Below are positions 1 to 15,100 of a stretch of DNA of 64,000 nucleotides, piece after piece. Each line of letters starts with the position of its first letter. Position 1 is the first letter of the stretch. The notes under the pieces are model-generated. The model saw nothing but the letters and a program-made list of their open reading frames with translations, was not told the DNA's origin and made no database searches. The stretch is from Dugong dugon (lineage: Eukaryota > Chordata > Mammalia > Sirenia > Dugongidae), in contig CM057465.1 of NCBI GenBank assembly GCA_030035585.1, positions 27,856,001 to 27,920,000 of the forward strand, given 5' to 3'. The position numbers were made by a program, and so were the translations under genes.

Positions 1-114
1 GGATATCGGGCAGGGACTGTAACCAAACATCTATTCACTAAATCAGTAAAAATTTTGAATTCTTGGACTTTGTTTCTGGATCCAGCAGCTCTATTATTGG
101 CAAACATAAGATAA
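1..114 (-). CDS. ZFC3H1: ZFC3H1 coding exon 30, cut by window edge (residues 1786-1823)
   Basis: Acceptor TTGGCAG, phase 2. Encodes [19 protein letters not shown] and [16 protein letters not shown] before running off position 1. No stop is reached; the human protein continues for roughly 165 more residues. Confidence 0.94.
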
Positions 115-3100
115 CTGCCAAAAGAAAAATATTGTGATAATTTAGAATAAGCAAGCCAGTATCTCTCACCAAGAGAGTTGATCATCCCCTTTTCCACCAT
201 ATCCCCTTTTTTCAAAATCCCATTCTTATTAGGAAGAACTAAACTTACTCCATCCAAATCTTCTGTACTATATCAGATCTCATGGCCACCCCTAATGCTG
301 CCTCATAAGCCTCCCCTGTCTCTTTAATACTTGATTGAAGAGGATGACAAAGGCTGTTTAAAAAATGAAGGAAAATGTTAGCCATCAACAGTTCAATTCT
401 ATTAGGTAAAGGAATCACGAAGTGTATTTTAAACATTATAGACATTAGCACAATTAAATCTTCCCTTTTATCTTTCTTCAATATGTACTAAACTTGAACA
501 TCCTTTCAATTTTGCTTCACAGACTTTAACATGATGTTAACTTGAACACACTGTAAATCAGTAATAAAAAATGTAAGCCGAGTATGCAACATCTTTCCAC
601 AGAAGATAATGTCTCACCAGTAAATCAGCCACAAGTAAGGGATCTGGTGGTTAAACATTTCATCATTAAAATTCTCTTTACATAAATGGGCTGGAATGTC
701 AAGTGGTCCTGGGATATTTAAGAGATACCTGAAAAAAAAACCAAATATTGTTTGAAATTATGCCTATGCACACATGGATTAATAATGGTTAAAAAAAGGA
801 ATCTCAGTTCCAATTCAAATTTCCTTGAAATATTTTAAAAAGTAATGAAACTGTATGTTCATCTGTATACCATACTCCTACGGTCACATCTCTAGGATCG
901 TATATTTACTCAGAATTCTATTATTTTATACCTACATGACTCCTTTCCTAAAAAGAATTTTTTATTGTATCTCCCAAATTAAATAAACCTCCATAATCAT
1001 CTAATTAAACCTAATTAAAATCGAAAACAATATATGAGAATACCGAAGTATCTAAAACCTTCCCATATGTACTTTCCTATAAAATAAAGATTTACAAAAC
1101 CTGTTATCTGGAAACAATCTCATATGCATACATGCATACATACATACATACATACCACTATAGGTTTAATTTTAGACATGATATCAAAATGTATCCTATG
1201 GCATATTTGTCCATAAACACTTGTTAAATAAAGGCTATAAGAAGTCAATCAATAAAGAAATCTATTTGACTTTGACTAATTCAGTTTCCCCCCTCAATGT
1301 ATTTGAATCTGTATGTGAGTGTGTGTGTAATACTTACCAACATCCTGAGGAACGATGTTTTTAAAGGAAAGACATTGATCTCTAAAATGACAATCTAGTA
1401 TAACTGCTTACCTTGGACTTAAAAATGATTTCAAGAGAATAAGTTTTAATGGATTAGAGAGGCTGTATGGAGGAAAAACACAAGAAAGGGAAGAAGATGG
1501 GACATCTAGAAGTCAGATGGTAATCCTGACTTTGCTGTAACTAGCTATATAACCATGAGTTAATTACTTAACTTCTAAGGATTTTAGCTTCCTCAGCTGA
1601 AAACTGAGGTGGCTCAGAAGAGGTGACTTCTAATCTATGTAAAATTCTATAATCCCTAGGCTAACTTCAGTAAAGTGAATGAAATCACCAAAGAAAATTT
1701 TCTGGTTACTCATTTAATTTCCAACTGATTTGAAACATATGAAAATTATCTAATCTAGCTCCTTCTGTTTGTTGTCTTTATATTAAACGTCACATAGAAA
1801 AGGAGCCGACTGAATTCAACTTTAGGTAAATGTCACAGTTGTAAGTATACTTGCTGTATAATTTCTATTCATGAAACAAAAAAATAATAATTTGAATCTA
1901 TTAAGAACACTCTAGTTTCCCCTATTAATAAACTTCAGCTAAATTTATAAACTTAAAAAATTTTTATCAATATACAGTAAGTATGACAATGCCAAAAATT
2001 ATCTCACTTATTGCCTTTCTCCTAACATTTGACACAAAAAAGACTTCCTAAATTAACAGATATTCACTCTCTTTGTGTAAACAAGATCTTCAGCACTGTC
2101 CAAATAAAATAAGCACAGGGTACTTTTTCTCCTAACTCTTAGTGAATTATGACTATTCTTACAAAAGAATTTAATAAGGCAGGATGATTTAGTAAACAAT
2201 GAAAAGATTAACTACAGGCAGCCCATTTTCAAATTTTTATTGACACTGTTTATTCTGCTTAATTAACCTGGCATCAAGAAGATCTCTGATTAGTTATCAA
2301 GGCAGAAACTGGCAACATCTTCTTTTAAACTAAACTAATTACCTCCATGCCCAAGGGAAGACCAGAACCAACAAGTATGTAATGAGTTTGGTTCAGCCTT
2401 AGATTGGTCCTTCGCCTGAGTTTGAGAAGTAAAGCAATAAAATTTAAACAAGGGAGGTGAGCATGAGGAAGCTGAACAATCTCTAAATCCTCATAGGGTA
2501 GTTAAATCCTTTATTGGCATTTAAAATTATTCTTTTGTAATTTATCTTGAGATATTAATCTAGATGAATGAAGCAGGAAAGGTACTAAAATTATTATGTC
2601 AATAAACTGGCTACCATAAGAGGACAGATGAAAAGATTCATGTCTGGGAAGGAATAGTGACCCCAAACTTTTTTGCTAAATCTCAAAACTGTCATGTTCA
2701 GAGAAAATTTTGGAGTGGGTAGACCACTGACTTAACAGAAAGTGGGTTAATTTAAAAAATCTGTTTTTATATAACACTGCTAATACGGGGGGGGAGGGGG
2801 ATCTTAGGAAAATATTTTGCCAGCAACAAATCTGCAAACATTAAACCAAGATTTTATCTTGGTTGATGATCAGTATTTTACACAAGAAATTTTTTTAGGA
2901 GATACTCAGCTTAGGTCTTCCTTCTCTCAGTTCTTCCTAACATAAAATAAGAGTATGTCATGAGAAAACATTTTCCTTTTGATGCTGTTTTACTTCAGGT
3001 CACCAAACTCTGCCTATTTTTATAAATGAAGTTTTACTGGGAACACAGCCACACCTATTCACTTACATACTGACTGTAGCTGCTTTCTCTCTACAACAGC

Positions 3101-6100
3101 ATAGTTGGGTACTAGTGACAAGCACCACATAGCCTGCAAGATTAAAACATTTACTATCTCACCCTTAAGAAAAATAGTTTGCTAGCCCCTGCAGAGAGAT
3201 AAGGAGAAAGGGAAGAGAATTTTAAAGCTCTATGCCCCCCAATCACGCTTCACAATCTGCTGTGGCCTCTTACTGGAACAAGAACTCTCAGCAAAGCAAA
3301 TGAAGGCAGTAAATACAGAGTTCTACATAAGCTATCGAGAAACTGACAGTTGAGAAAAAATTCTTCAAACTTCTCACTCAACAACATTTCAGAGGCTAGA
3401 GCCGTTCCCTTTAGAATTAAAAAAGGAAAAAAGCATCCTATTTACATTCACTTTAGATCACCAAAGAAGTAAATCATTTTTTCAAAAATCACTGAGATCA
3501 TCTCACGATAATTAGTTGATACAGTACTAAGTGCTGGAATCAACAACATTAACAATAAAGTAAAAGGAAAATGAGTTATCACATTGTTTGTATAACCCTT
3601 CTTATACGTATAGTGTCTTTAATCCTAAGAATGCAAAGCCTCTTACATTTTGCCTTCATTTCTTTAAATTCTATTGCCCTCATAATGGTTGTGTAAAGGA
3701 GTATTTCAAGTATAAAATCAGTCTAAAATGAATCAATCCACAAAATAATTGTAATCTTTCCAATGAACTACATTATTCTCCATCCTCTACAAATCAAGAG
3801 TTCTACCAACTTACCGAAACAGATCCAAGTTACTATAGTTCTCAAACTCAGGTTTAAAGAAGGATGCAATAAATTTCCGCAAGAATGGAAGAAGATTATC
3901 GCCTCGATTCTGTTTAAAAAAAGGGAGGGGGGATATACATCAGGCTTACAATGTTTAATTAAAATACTTCAAAGAAGGAAAAGCCCCCCAAAATTACTGA
4001 TTGATTAAGTCTTCTTGGAGGGTAGGGTGGAAGAGTTTGGGACACATTCAGTTAACTTTTATATCCTAAATCACTAGGTTAAGTTTGATTAACCACTGAA
4101 TAGTTTAACAATACCACCACAGGCTCAATTTCATCCAACAATTATATCTATTAAGCTTCTATTACATGTTTTGCACTGTGCTAGGTGTAGGTGCTCAAAA
4201 TATGAGTAAGGCACAGTCCCTGCCTTCAAGGAGTTCTTAGTCTAGCATATAAAGCAGTTACAAACAAAATTGCAGAGTAACATAATAAGCGCAATGGTAG
4301 AACTATACACAAGGTATTGTGGCAGAGACAGAAGGAATACCTAATATGTTATGCAAAGGGTAAAAATATCAGGAAGAGTTTCCAGAAGAGGCTGATGTCT
4401 GAAATGTCTTCAAGGATGAATAAGAAAATATAAAACATAATAACATCATATTTAAGAACTATGAGTCATTTTTTACCTGCAAGATGAACAATTTGCACAT
4501 ATGATAAAAAACTTCTGCATTCTGAGGATTTTTTTCAAATGCAGTAAGCCACACTGCCCTGGCTTTGTCCTGCTGATTTGTTTGCAAGTATAAAGCAACA
4601 AGGGTTTCCAACAACTGACAGTTCACGGGACAAGATTCCAATAAACATTTACAAAGTTTTATTGCATCTTCATACCTTAACAAGAAAAAGAAAATGTGTC
4701 ATCACATAAAACGATCAGTTTTAAATACAGGGTTAATTGCTGGTCATTTAAGTTTTACCTCTCTAGAAGCTGGTGCAGAGCAATCATGTTTGTATAAAGT
4801 GGAAGACAGACCTCTGTTCTTTCCTCAACAGTAAGGCTCTCATCTGTACAAGCTTTCACCCCATCTATCCAAAAACATTACAACAACATGAATCAAACAT
4901 AACATGAATACTTTACTGTGTTATTTAATTCTAAGAGAACAGTGGGAAAAAATGGGCAATTCCTTTGCTTGACCATCACCTTACTCATCTTTACTGAACT
5001 CCCAAAATACCTCCATTATACCCAAAGGAAGAAATCTCTGGGTGGTACAATCAATTAAGCACTCAACTACTAGCTGAAAGTTTGCCAGTTTGAACCTACC
5101 CAGAGGACCCTGGAAGAAAGTCCTGGTGATCTGCTTCCTAAAGGTCACAGCCTTTAAAACTCTATGGAGCAGTTCTACTCTCCACATGGGGTAACCATGA
5201 GTTGGAATCAACTTGATGGCAACTGTTTTAACCCAAAGGAGGTATTACAGGTATCTCCAATCCTAAAATTAAATCATTTACCCTCACTTTCTTAGTAAGA
5301 ATAAAATCATCCAATACGAGCTCTTGCATCTAACAATGTTTTCACTTAAACAAATGCCTCTGCATTTATCCTAAATTCCTTACAGTGCATCTCAAAAAAT
5401 TAAAAGAATGAATATAATCAATCCTCATTATTTGCAGATACCATACTTGTGAATTCAACTAAAATTTATTTGTGACCCCAAAATCAACAGCTCTGGTGCT
5501 CTTGCAGTCATTCACGGATATGCGCAAAGCAGTAAAAAATCTGAGTTGCTAGACAAGTGTGTTCCCAGATATGGTCAAACAACGCAAATCTCTGCCTTCT
5601 TGTTTCAGCTCCTATGTTTGTGTTTTATGCTGGTGATTTTGCTGTTTACAGTGGTCCCCAAGTGTAGTGGTGAAGGGCTGTCTAGTGTTCCTAAGTGCAA
5701 GAATGCTGTAATATGCTTTACAGCAAAAATACATGTGTTAGGTAAACTTCATTCAGGCATGAGATACAGTGCTGTTGGTCGTTGAGTTCAATGTTTATGA
5801 AACAACTACATTAAATAATGTCTTTAAACAGAAACACACCTAAAATGAAGTTATGTACTGATCGGTCAACAAAAAGGTTGTGATCAGAGGCTAGTAGGAA
5901 CATAACCCTGTATTCTTCCTAGGAACAATGGTTCGGTATTCGCTAATTCAGTACTCCTGGTGACTTTATATAACATAACTACCTGGTGGTGAAGTGGTTA
6001 AGAGCTCAGGATGTTAACCAAAAGGTCGGCAGTTCAAATCCACCATTTGCTCCTCAGAAGCACTATGGGACAGTTCTAACCTGTCTTACAGGGTTGCTAT

Positions 6101-9100
6101 GAGTCAGGATCGACTTGACGGCACACACTACCATGACCACCACCACAAATAAGAAGGAATCGACTGTATCTTTTCATCTTTCCTTGACACTTTCAAATGA
6201 GACCTTGCCCTCCTGCTTTATAACCATTTAAATATCTCCCCTTAAAATAGATCCTTTACTTCCTCCTTCAAAATACCTTTTTCTCCTTGTAAAGAGTCAT
6301 TTACTTGATCTGCTGCTTTTTGTGGAATAGTACACTGTTTCATTTTGCATGACTATCACCATTTCTTCCTTGCCCAACTGAAAAATAACTTCCCAGACTT
6401 GTGGAGTCTGTTTAAGTGAATGTCATCATTCTGAAACTGCACTCTTGGAGTTCACTAAGGATTTATGTCTAAACAAACCAAAAAGTCTATCTTTATCCTC
6501 ATTTTATTTAGTTAGTATTTGACAATGTCCTTCCTAGAATTTGACAATGTTCCTCCTTTCCCCTTTTTTAAATTTCTTCTTGCCTCTGCTTCTAAGAGAT
6601 TGTTTATATTTCCTCTTCTTATCATTCACTGATTCTTTTCTCCCTTTTGCCCCTTATTGCTAATCTCTTAAAACTTCATTTCTTAAGAGAAAATATTATC
6701 TCATGGCTTCAACTACTGAATAATTTACTGTGAGAGCACATTAAAAACTGTAAAGCACTTTGTAACACAACAACTTCTATGTTAAATAACTCTCAAATTC
6801 ATTCCTCTATCCTTAATCTTCCACTTAAGGTCCACTTTCTTGCTTCCTCCTGCCAACATGCATTTCCACTTGGATGACCAATTACCATTCAAAAATACTA
6901 GTCCTACTATGAAAATCAAAAGAAGCATGGTGGTGCAATGCTTAAGCACTTGGTTACTAACCAAGAGGTCGGTGCTTTGAACCCACCAGCCGCTCCTCAG
7001 ACGAAAAGACCTGGCAATCTTCTCCTATAAAGATTTCGGCCTAGGAAACCCTATGGGGCAGTTCTACGTTTGTCCTGTAGGGTCACTCTGAATCAGAATA
7101 GACTCAACGGCACACAACTACGAAAACCAGTCTCCTTCCCAACTTGCCAGTTTTCTATTAATGATACTTTTCCCCAGACTCAAAACTCTGAAATCGTCTT
7201 TGACTATTCCTTCTCCTCTTCCCTGACATTTAATCTGTCTTCACACCTCTATGTGAAAACTTCAGATGTCTCTAACAAATACTCTCCTTCCCCAGATTAA
7301 TTTCCTTGTGTTTCAGTTATGGCCATTAGTTCCCGGTTGGTTTTCCTACCTCTAGTATCGTTTCTCTTCAGCACATTCTTTCTTTCCTGAAGAACTTCTA
7401 CTGCCATCAAGGTAACCATACTTCCAAAGTTCTTGAAAATCTAGTATCATTCCACTTACCAAGCTTAATTCCTACAATTCTCCAGCACAGAATTTTTGCT
7501 TTGATAAGGACTCCCCCTTTTCCCAATCCCTTTTTAAACCCATCCCACAAATTCCTATCTACTTGTTGCTTTTTGTTTACTTAGCTCCCCTAACAGCAAT
7601 GCCTTTCTTTTCCTTCCTTTACAGTTTATTCAACAAGCATTTACTAAGCACTTAGTACATTTAGTATGTTGTCAGACATCATGATAGACCCTTGAGAAAT
7701 ACAGAGATAAAGAAGACAAGGGTTCCCATGCCATTTGAGGAGGCTCACTATGCCATAAAGGAGCCCTGATGGCACAATGGTTAAGCAAGTTACTGCTAAC
7801 CAAAAGGTCGGCGGTTCAAACTCACTAGCCATTCCTCAGGAGAAAAGATCTGGTGATCTGCTCCTCTAAAGATTTCAGCCTAGGAAACCCTATGGGGCAG
7901 TTCTACTCTGTCCTATAGGGTCACTATGAGTTGGAATCGACTCTACGGCACACAAAAACAACAGCCATGTTATATCACAGCCATGCTTCAAAGTCCAGTT
8001 CTAATTCTCAATTGTTCTGTGAAGACTTCCTTGATAATGTCCATCTACAACAATCTCTTCCCTTTGAGTTTATGGCCTATATAATTCTATAAATCACAAA
8101 TCCTTCTCTCATTTACAGCATACAATTTAGACTACTAATACACAATTACATGGCCTTGCATATTTAATAATTATGTTAAATGTATAGATTTTATCTTCTT
8201 ACTAGGCTATATAACTCTTTAAATTACACAATGCACTACAGTGCCTCGTTTTCAGTCAATGCCCATCTTAGATGATTCAATCCTTAATCTTTTAAGCATC
8301 TACGTAACAAATTATGAAACTACAAACTGTAATATATAGATAGAAATTCATTCCACTTAATTATGAAGAGTATAATAATGGGTAAGTTGATGTTCTAAAT
8401 AATTTATAATCATTTATACATACCTTCAAAAACTGCTAACAACATGTCAGGATTAGTCTTTACATCTTGAACTGCATGCCACGGCATTACAAATGGTTCT
8501 GTGTTAACAATTCTTGAAGGATTGGCATTAGATGGATCATACAATTTTGGAGGAAGAATGTTGAATTCGATAAGATGTATGTAGGCTAGCCATGCCAAAC
8601 ATCGATCACTTGTTTTAAGGTATTCAGCTACTATTCTATCATTAGCAGATTTCAAAGCATTCTAGGTAAAATGAAAAAATAATCTGAAAGTGTTTTTAAA
8701 AATATTGACTCCTATTCAAAATAAGATTCAACTATAAAGGCAAGGAAGAATAAAAGTGTTATATTTGTTTGGAGTGGTTCTTAAATACTAGTTGGTAGCC
8801 TTTTTTTTTTTTTAAGTGAAAAAACAATTTTTACTATACTGAAGTTTTGTAACATAATTAATGAAAAAAGATTAATTTATTTGTACATTTTAAGTATCCC
8901 AATACTCCAAATCTAATGAGGTAAGACAGAACAGTAAAAAAACAAACAAAATACATACAGAAGATTTTTACTATGTACTGATGTTTTTCCTGATGGTTTG
9001 GATCTTGAAGTTTATGTAGTGAGTATGTGACAAACATTATTTTCATTTAAGCCTCATAAAGACTCTAAAAATATCATCTTCACTAAGCAGATGAAGAAAG

Positions 9101-12100
9101 AAAGTCATGAACTTGCCCAGCATCACACAGCTTACTAGTAAGTGGCAAGGCAAGGATTCAAATCCGCAGCCTGTGTCCTTACCATTAAATAGTTCTACCT
9201 ATGATTTAAAATTCTTCACAAGATGCACATAAATGATATAATAAATGTTTACCTGTAAAATTGCAAGTGCATTTTGGCATCTTCCAGTAAATATGTTCAG
9301 CTGAACTCTGAACAAAAGAGCCTCTAAGAGCTGAAAGGACAGAGTATCTGATGTTTCCTGTTTGGTTGCTCCCATCAGAAACTCCATCATCCTCTCACAT
9401 ACGTAATCCTTTTCTTCAAAGGTGCTTTCTAGATGCAGAAACTGTCCAAAGAGGTTTCATAGCATTAGTCCTGCTTTATAAGAATAAATCATAAAACTAC
9501 AGATTTTTCACATTTCCTTAAGAAACTGTCTCATATTTAATTTTCAATTTCTACAAAAAGGATAATTAAAAAAAAAGATATGAACCAATCTTCTAGCACC
9601 ACCATCTAGATTTCTCCCTCTAACACATGTTGGAGAGTAGAATCCGATGAAAACTAAAAAATACAAGTGTACCTGTATCTTCTCTCCCTGAATAAATATG
9701 TAAGTGGCAGCAAGACCACAATGGATCACCGAAAGTCCGTGTTTACCATTACATACAATTTGCACTGCTTAGGTGTGTGACTGTGTAACAAGTATGAGAA
9801 TAGCATTTATATTAGAAAGTATGGTAAAATAGATAATTAAAAAAGGATTAATCAAGAAATTGAGTTCCTTTAAAGACCTAATAATTTTAAGGAGAAACAG
9901 ATCTTCTGAATATCCATGCCCTATAAAATCTCATTGCCATCAACAGCATTAACTTTAGTAAACAGACCTGCTGTACACAAGGCTCCAGGCTAAAAAACAA
10001 ACATTGTTCACTGTCCAAATCTAATCAGTACTGAGTTCAGAGAAGGAGAGAGTAGCAAGTTCATTCATTCATCCAAATCTATTTAGTTCTGAGTTTCAGT
10101 TAGCAAGTAAATGATAAAGCTGATAGCAGTAATTTCTCTAAAAATTTATCTGAATCTAATGGTTTCTGTGTTCAGGTAGTAAAAATTCAGATATTAATGA
10201 ATACTTGCTTTATAGGTGAATCAATTATAATTTTAAGTCTCAGTACGAAACATTTCATTCTCTTGGAGAAAGAGGAAAAACTTATCTTCTCACCAAATCT
10301 TTGTATCTTAGCAAAGTTTGGTGTTAGTACGAGTTACAGATTAGGATCCTTTCCATAAGCAGTTGAGGACAGATAATAAAAAGGCCAGAATATTTCCTGG
10401 CATTCATAAAAATTTTACCCAGGCATAAGAAATCTAGAAAAATATTTTTTTAGGTGCTTTGCAAAAAATGGAGACCCTACTGGTACAGTGGTTAAGAGCT
10501 ACGGCTGCTAACCAAAAGGTCAGCAGTTTGAATCCACCAGGCCATCCTGGGAAACCCTATGGGGCAGTTCTACTGTGTCCTATAGGGTCGCTATGAGTTG
10601 GAATTGACTTGACAGCAATGGTTTTGGTTGCAAAAAAATACACTTAATTTTGCCCAAACTAAAACTGCTTTAGATAGGTGCAAAATGTTTAATAATTTTC
10701 TATACCAATAAAGTTAACAAAAAAAAGCCTCTTTATGAAATATTTTTTTCTTGCTTAATTAAACCTGACACAGAAAAAGTGGCTTTAAGGTTACTGGAAA
10801 TTGAAAGTAGGAGACAGGTCGGTAGGTAGCCAGAGATAAAAAAGACGATCTATGAAGCTACATTTCTATATTTAAGATGACCCAAAGAATTATGAACACA
10901 CACACACAGAACTATATTATCTTTTCTACTCACAGTCCAAAAACTTCGATAATCGGGAGCATATTCAACCGCTGTTTCACACATTTCTTGGACTTCCTCC
11001 TTGGTTCCTCTTTTTGAGAACAATCTGAGGTAATGGCACCAAATTTCTGGATTGTCTTTGTTGTTTTCCAATGCTCGGGCCAGAACATTTAAAGCAGAAT
11101 CCAAGGATTCTGAACATAGCCTACATGTTTAAAGAAAAGGAAGGAACATTTTTTTACAAATACTTTTAAATAGGGTTAATATACTGAGTCAATTTTATTT
11201 ACTTCATTTCCATTAGAATTTTGGAAGAAGCTAGGATCTCCTATGACAAAGGGTAACAAATTAGAATTTTTAATTGTATCTGTCCAAAAAAGGTCCCGAT
11301 TTCCCATAGACCCAACAATTTTTTTTAAGTGAATGTTCAGTGACCATTTACCTCAGATAAAAACACAGTGCTATAAACCACACCAGATTATCAACTTCAA
11401 ATATGCTTTATGTCCATATTCAGCAATACTTTTTATGATTTACTCTGGTCCTGGAAAAGTTAAACAACTCTTTCTCAAGGCCAGCTACTGCCAGCACAAA
11501 ATTTCAAAAGCTTTGAATGTAATAGTTCTTTTCAAGTCAGGACTTGCTATCTCTTGGAGAAGATAATTCTCTCTCATGATCCTATTCATAAAATAAGGTA
11601 CAGTTCTTTTGGCCTTCACTCAGTAAATGAGTCAGAGAAGAAAACACTGTAACTTATCCCATTAACATGGAAATGACATACATGGAAAATTAAATAAGCA
11701 CTATATTCAGGCATGTGTGATATACTGCAATCCACAGTGCTGCCTTATTAAATAAGCTTTTATACTAAATTTTAAGATAGTCAGATGTAACAGAGTAGCC
11801 TGTAAAAAAAACAAACCACTTAATAATGATAATGTTAAAATTATGATAATAAAATGATTATTCCTGGCTTATCTCTACTATCAAAAAGTAGGATCACTGA
11901 CTTAAAAGTTAGAAATTACAACTGTATAACAGGAGCTATAGGCTGTGAAATAAATTAGTATTTACCTAATTTGAATACATACACTATAACACGCACAAAA
12001 AGTCAATTCACTAGAATTTCAAGGTACTTACACAAGCTTTAAATTTCCAACTGAAAATTAACATGAAATTTAACCTGTTCCACTGTTATTTTATCATAAT

Positions 12101-15100
12101 TATATAAAAAGACTATAACTACTTGACTTAAAAAAAAAGTAATTCTTACATCATCCAGAGTTTACTGTTTTAACTACCTCTACTTTGAAATAAAGCCTAC
12201 CAGAGTTAATAACTTTAGTATATTACTCATACACTGCACCACACACACAACTCAAGATCTAATCTTAAAAGTTTTTCTAATAGCTTTTAACCCTGTCAAA
12301 AAAAAAAAAAACAAAACAAAGCCTCCTTTGTTACTAGGAAGGAAACCTGACTACCATAGGTGAAATAAACCTCAAACATAAAAATATAACCGTGCAACAG
12401 TTCACACAAAGATTAGAAGCTGACCTACCCCTCATTTTGATTCAAGTACTTGTACGCAAGCTTGAGCCAAAGTTGTACGTGAGAAGGATTTTCAAGCACA
12501 CTTGCTTCTAAATTAGCAATGTCATCAGTCTCATTTGTAAAGTATCTGACATCATCTGGAGTGACAACTGTATCCAAAGCTGGAACATTTATTCGGTTCT
12601 CTGGCTGGAAGGCTATAAGGTAAAATATCATCGGCATCACACTTTCTCTAATCCACAGACCCAGGAAATAATAAATAGCCTCATCTTTAAAATGATCTCA
12701 AAACCTAAAGGTTCTGTTAATGTGTAATATAGCTCATAACTTTAAGCAGCCATGTAATTTATTGTCTAAACCAAAATCGTCTGAGAGTAAAAAGGGTGCT
12801 ATTAAAAATTACACCAGGACAACAGTTTTAAACTAGGGCTGTCCTGGGCAACCAGGAAGTACGTGTCTACTTTAAGGGTAACTAACAAAATCTGATAATC
12901 CACATTCATTATACTGTCAGAGCAAGTTACAATTTTTAAAGACTCAAGTTTTACTGATTTATTCAGTAAATTTAAACTAGAAAAAAAGCATTACATTACT
13001 GTAAACAAGCACAAGAGAGTATTCATCTCTTGGGTACTTGCTAATCCACAAATAGTAAATAATTAAATTATGTAAACTTGAAATCAGAATATAAAATGTG
13101 CTCGACAATAAAGTATTCATACATACGTTACCTTGTCATTCATTTATTCATTCATTCTGTGATCCTACTACATGCCAGGAAACATAGACTCATTAATGAA
13201 ATGAAATAGAACACCTGCCTTCAAGAAACACATAGTCCAGGCAGTGGTTCTCAAATGTAAGCAGCACTGCTTCCCTCTCCCCACACAGAAATGTCTGACA
13301 AAACTTGGGGCAATCACATTTACTAAGGAGTGCGTCCTGCATTTACTGGGCAGGGGCCATGTATATAAAACACCCTGCAATGGGGCGGTACTACACAATG
13401 AAGAGTACATTGCCTAAAATGCCAATGGCACCAATATGAAAACTAGGCTAGAAAATACACCAAAAGATTAGCAAAGTGTTATACAAAGACGAACTCCACA
13501 ATTTAAAAATTCTGCATCCTTGGCGTCTGGAGTCTTAAAAGCTTGGAAGCAGCCATCTAAGATGCATCAGTTGGTCCCAACCCACCCGGAGTAAAGAATG
13601 AAGAACACCAAAGACACAAGGAAAGTAGGAGCCCAAGAGACAGAAAGGGCCGCATAACCAGAGACTTCATCAGCCTGAGACCAGAAGAACTAGATGGTGT
13701 GTGGCTACCACCAATGACCGTCCTGATAGGGAACACAACAGACAGTCCCAGATAGAGCAGGAGAAAGGTGGGGTGCAGAACTCAAATTCTAATAATAAGA
13801 CCAGACTTAATGGTCTGAGACTGGAGGCACCCCGGAGAGCATGGCCCCTGGATTCTCTATCAGCTCAGAACTAAAACAATTTCCAAGGCCAACTCTTCAG
13901 ACAGAGATTGGACTGGACTGTGGGACATAAAGTGATACTCGTGAGGAGTGTGCCTCTTAGTCAAATAGATACAAGAGACTAAGTGGGCAGCTTCTGTCCA
14001 GAGGTGAGATGGGAAGGCAGAGAGGGTTAGGAGCTAGCTGAATGGACATGGGGAATCAGGGATGGAAAGGAGGTGTGTGCTGTCACAGTATTGGGAGAGC
14101 AATTAGAGCCACATAACAATGTATGTATAAGTTTTTGTACGTGAAAAAACAAAATAAAATTCTGCATCTTAAATTACAAAACTCCTTACCATACTTAATT
14201 GGTCCAGTAGACTGTTCCTCATCACTACTGAAGTTATTCTCTGAAATAGGCTTTCTCCAAAACTTCGGCTTCCACTTTCTTTTATCTTTGTAGGTTGTAT
14301 GTGGAGGTGCTAAAGTAAACAAAATTAAGTTAGTTGATAGAAGTGGCATTTTACAGTTTTGAAGGCTACTCAAACACTACTTAAAAACAGCTACAATTAC
14401 TCTATTAGAAGTAATATAGGTTATATTGAGAATTTAGTGCCAAAAAGTTGGCTGTCATAAATAAACTAGAAGTTTCTTTTTAGAGACACAGATACATATA
14501 TACTTACTATGACCTTTACTTTCATTGACATTGCTAACAAGAAGGACAGCCATCTGGTCCATTGACATTCGATCTTTGTTTACTCCAAAAAGTTTCTCAA
14601 CGTATTTTTCTGAAATAGGAGCAATACCATCCTCATAAAGAGTATAAAAGACATAGCTTATAGAGACTAGGCTAATTAAAGAGTATGAAGTGAAGAACAG
14701 TTTAAGAATTAAAGAAAAGTATATGATATTAGTCACAAACACTCATGGCCTTCTAGAAGGCAAGGACTACCCTACCTTAACTACTACGAGAAATTCTACC
14801 ACATTATGCACCCAATTTGAGCTGACAAAAAGCATCTTCTAAAATAAACTCAACAAGTAAAAGTTATAGCCTCAAATTAGGAATGAGTACGTAAATTCAG
14901 TGATTTCACATTCAATCATTCTGGGGTGTGCTAACACTAAATTTAGTAAATGCCAATTCCCATACTTCGAAAGATTTGTAGTTTAAGGTTTAGTATTTGG
15001 TAGCAAATACTATGCTTTCAAGGGTGTTAAAATCATCAGTAAAATTTCTATAGAAATAAGTGAATATTTTCTTCTAAATAAACTGAACTATCTAAATGAG

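Larger units (their letters stand above)
729..3814 (-). other. ZFC3H1: ZFC3H1 intron 27
   Basis: AT-rich. Contains the CATA microsatellite, a worn MIR and a hAT-like relic. The parts 1680-3000 and 3200-3800 show nothing I recognise. No long ORF. Confidence 0.9.
4865..8423 (-). other. ZFC3H1: ZFC3H1 intron 24
   Basis: Four AfroSINEs (5033, 5993, 6924, 7759) all on the plus strand, and a Tigger remnant. Around 7627-7745 lies an L2/MIR-era repeat (TTTATTCAACAAGCATTTAC). 6170-6900 and 7130-7620 are pyrimidine-rich without a recognised element. Confidence 0.88.
12613..14189 (-). other. ZFC3H1: ZFC3H1 intron 20
   Basis: Holds an ancient repeat (about 13130-13242), a hAT MITE, and the L1 3' end abutting the exon 20 donor. 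12613-13130 shows nothing else. Confidence 0.87.

Noticed and set aside
5546-5785. 79-codon plus-strand ORF
   Set aside because: It is part of a decayed Tigger element, not an intact transposase or host gene.
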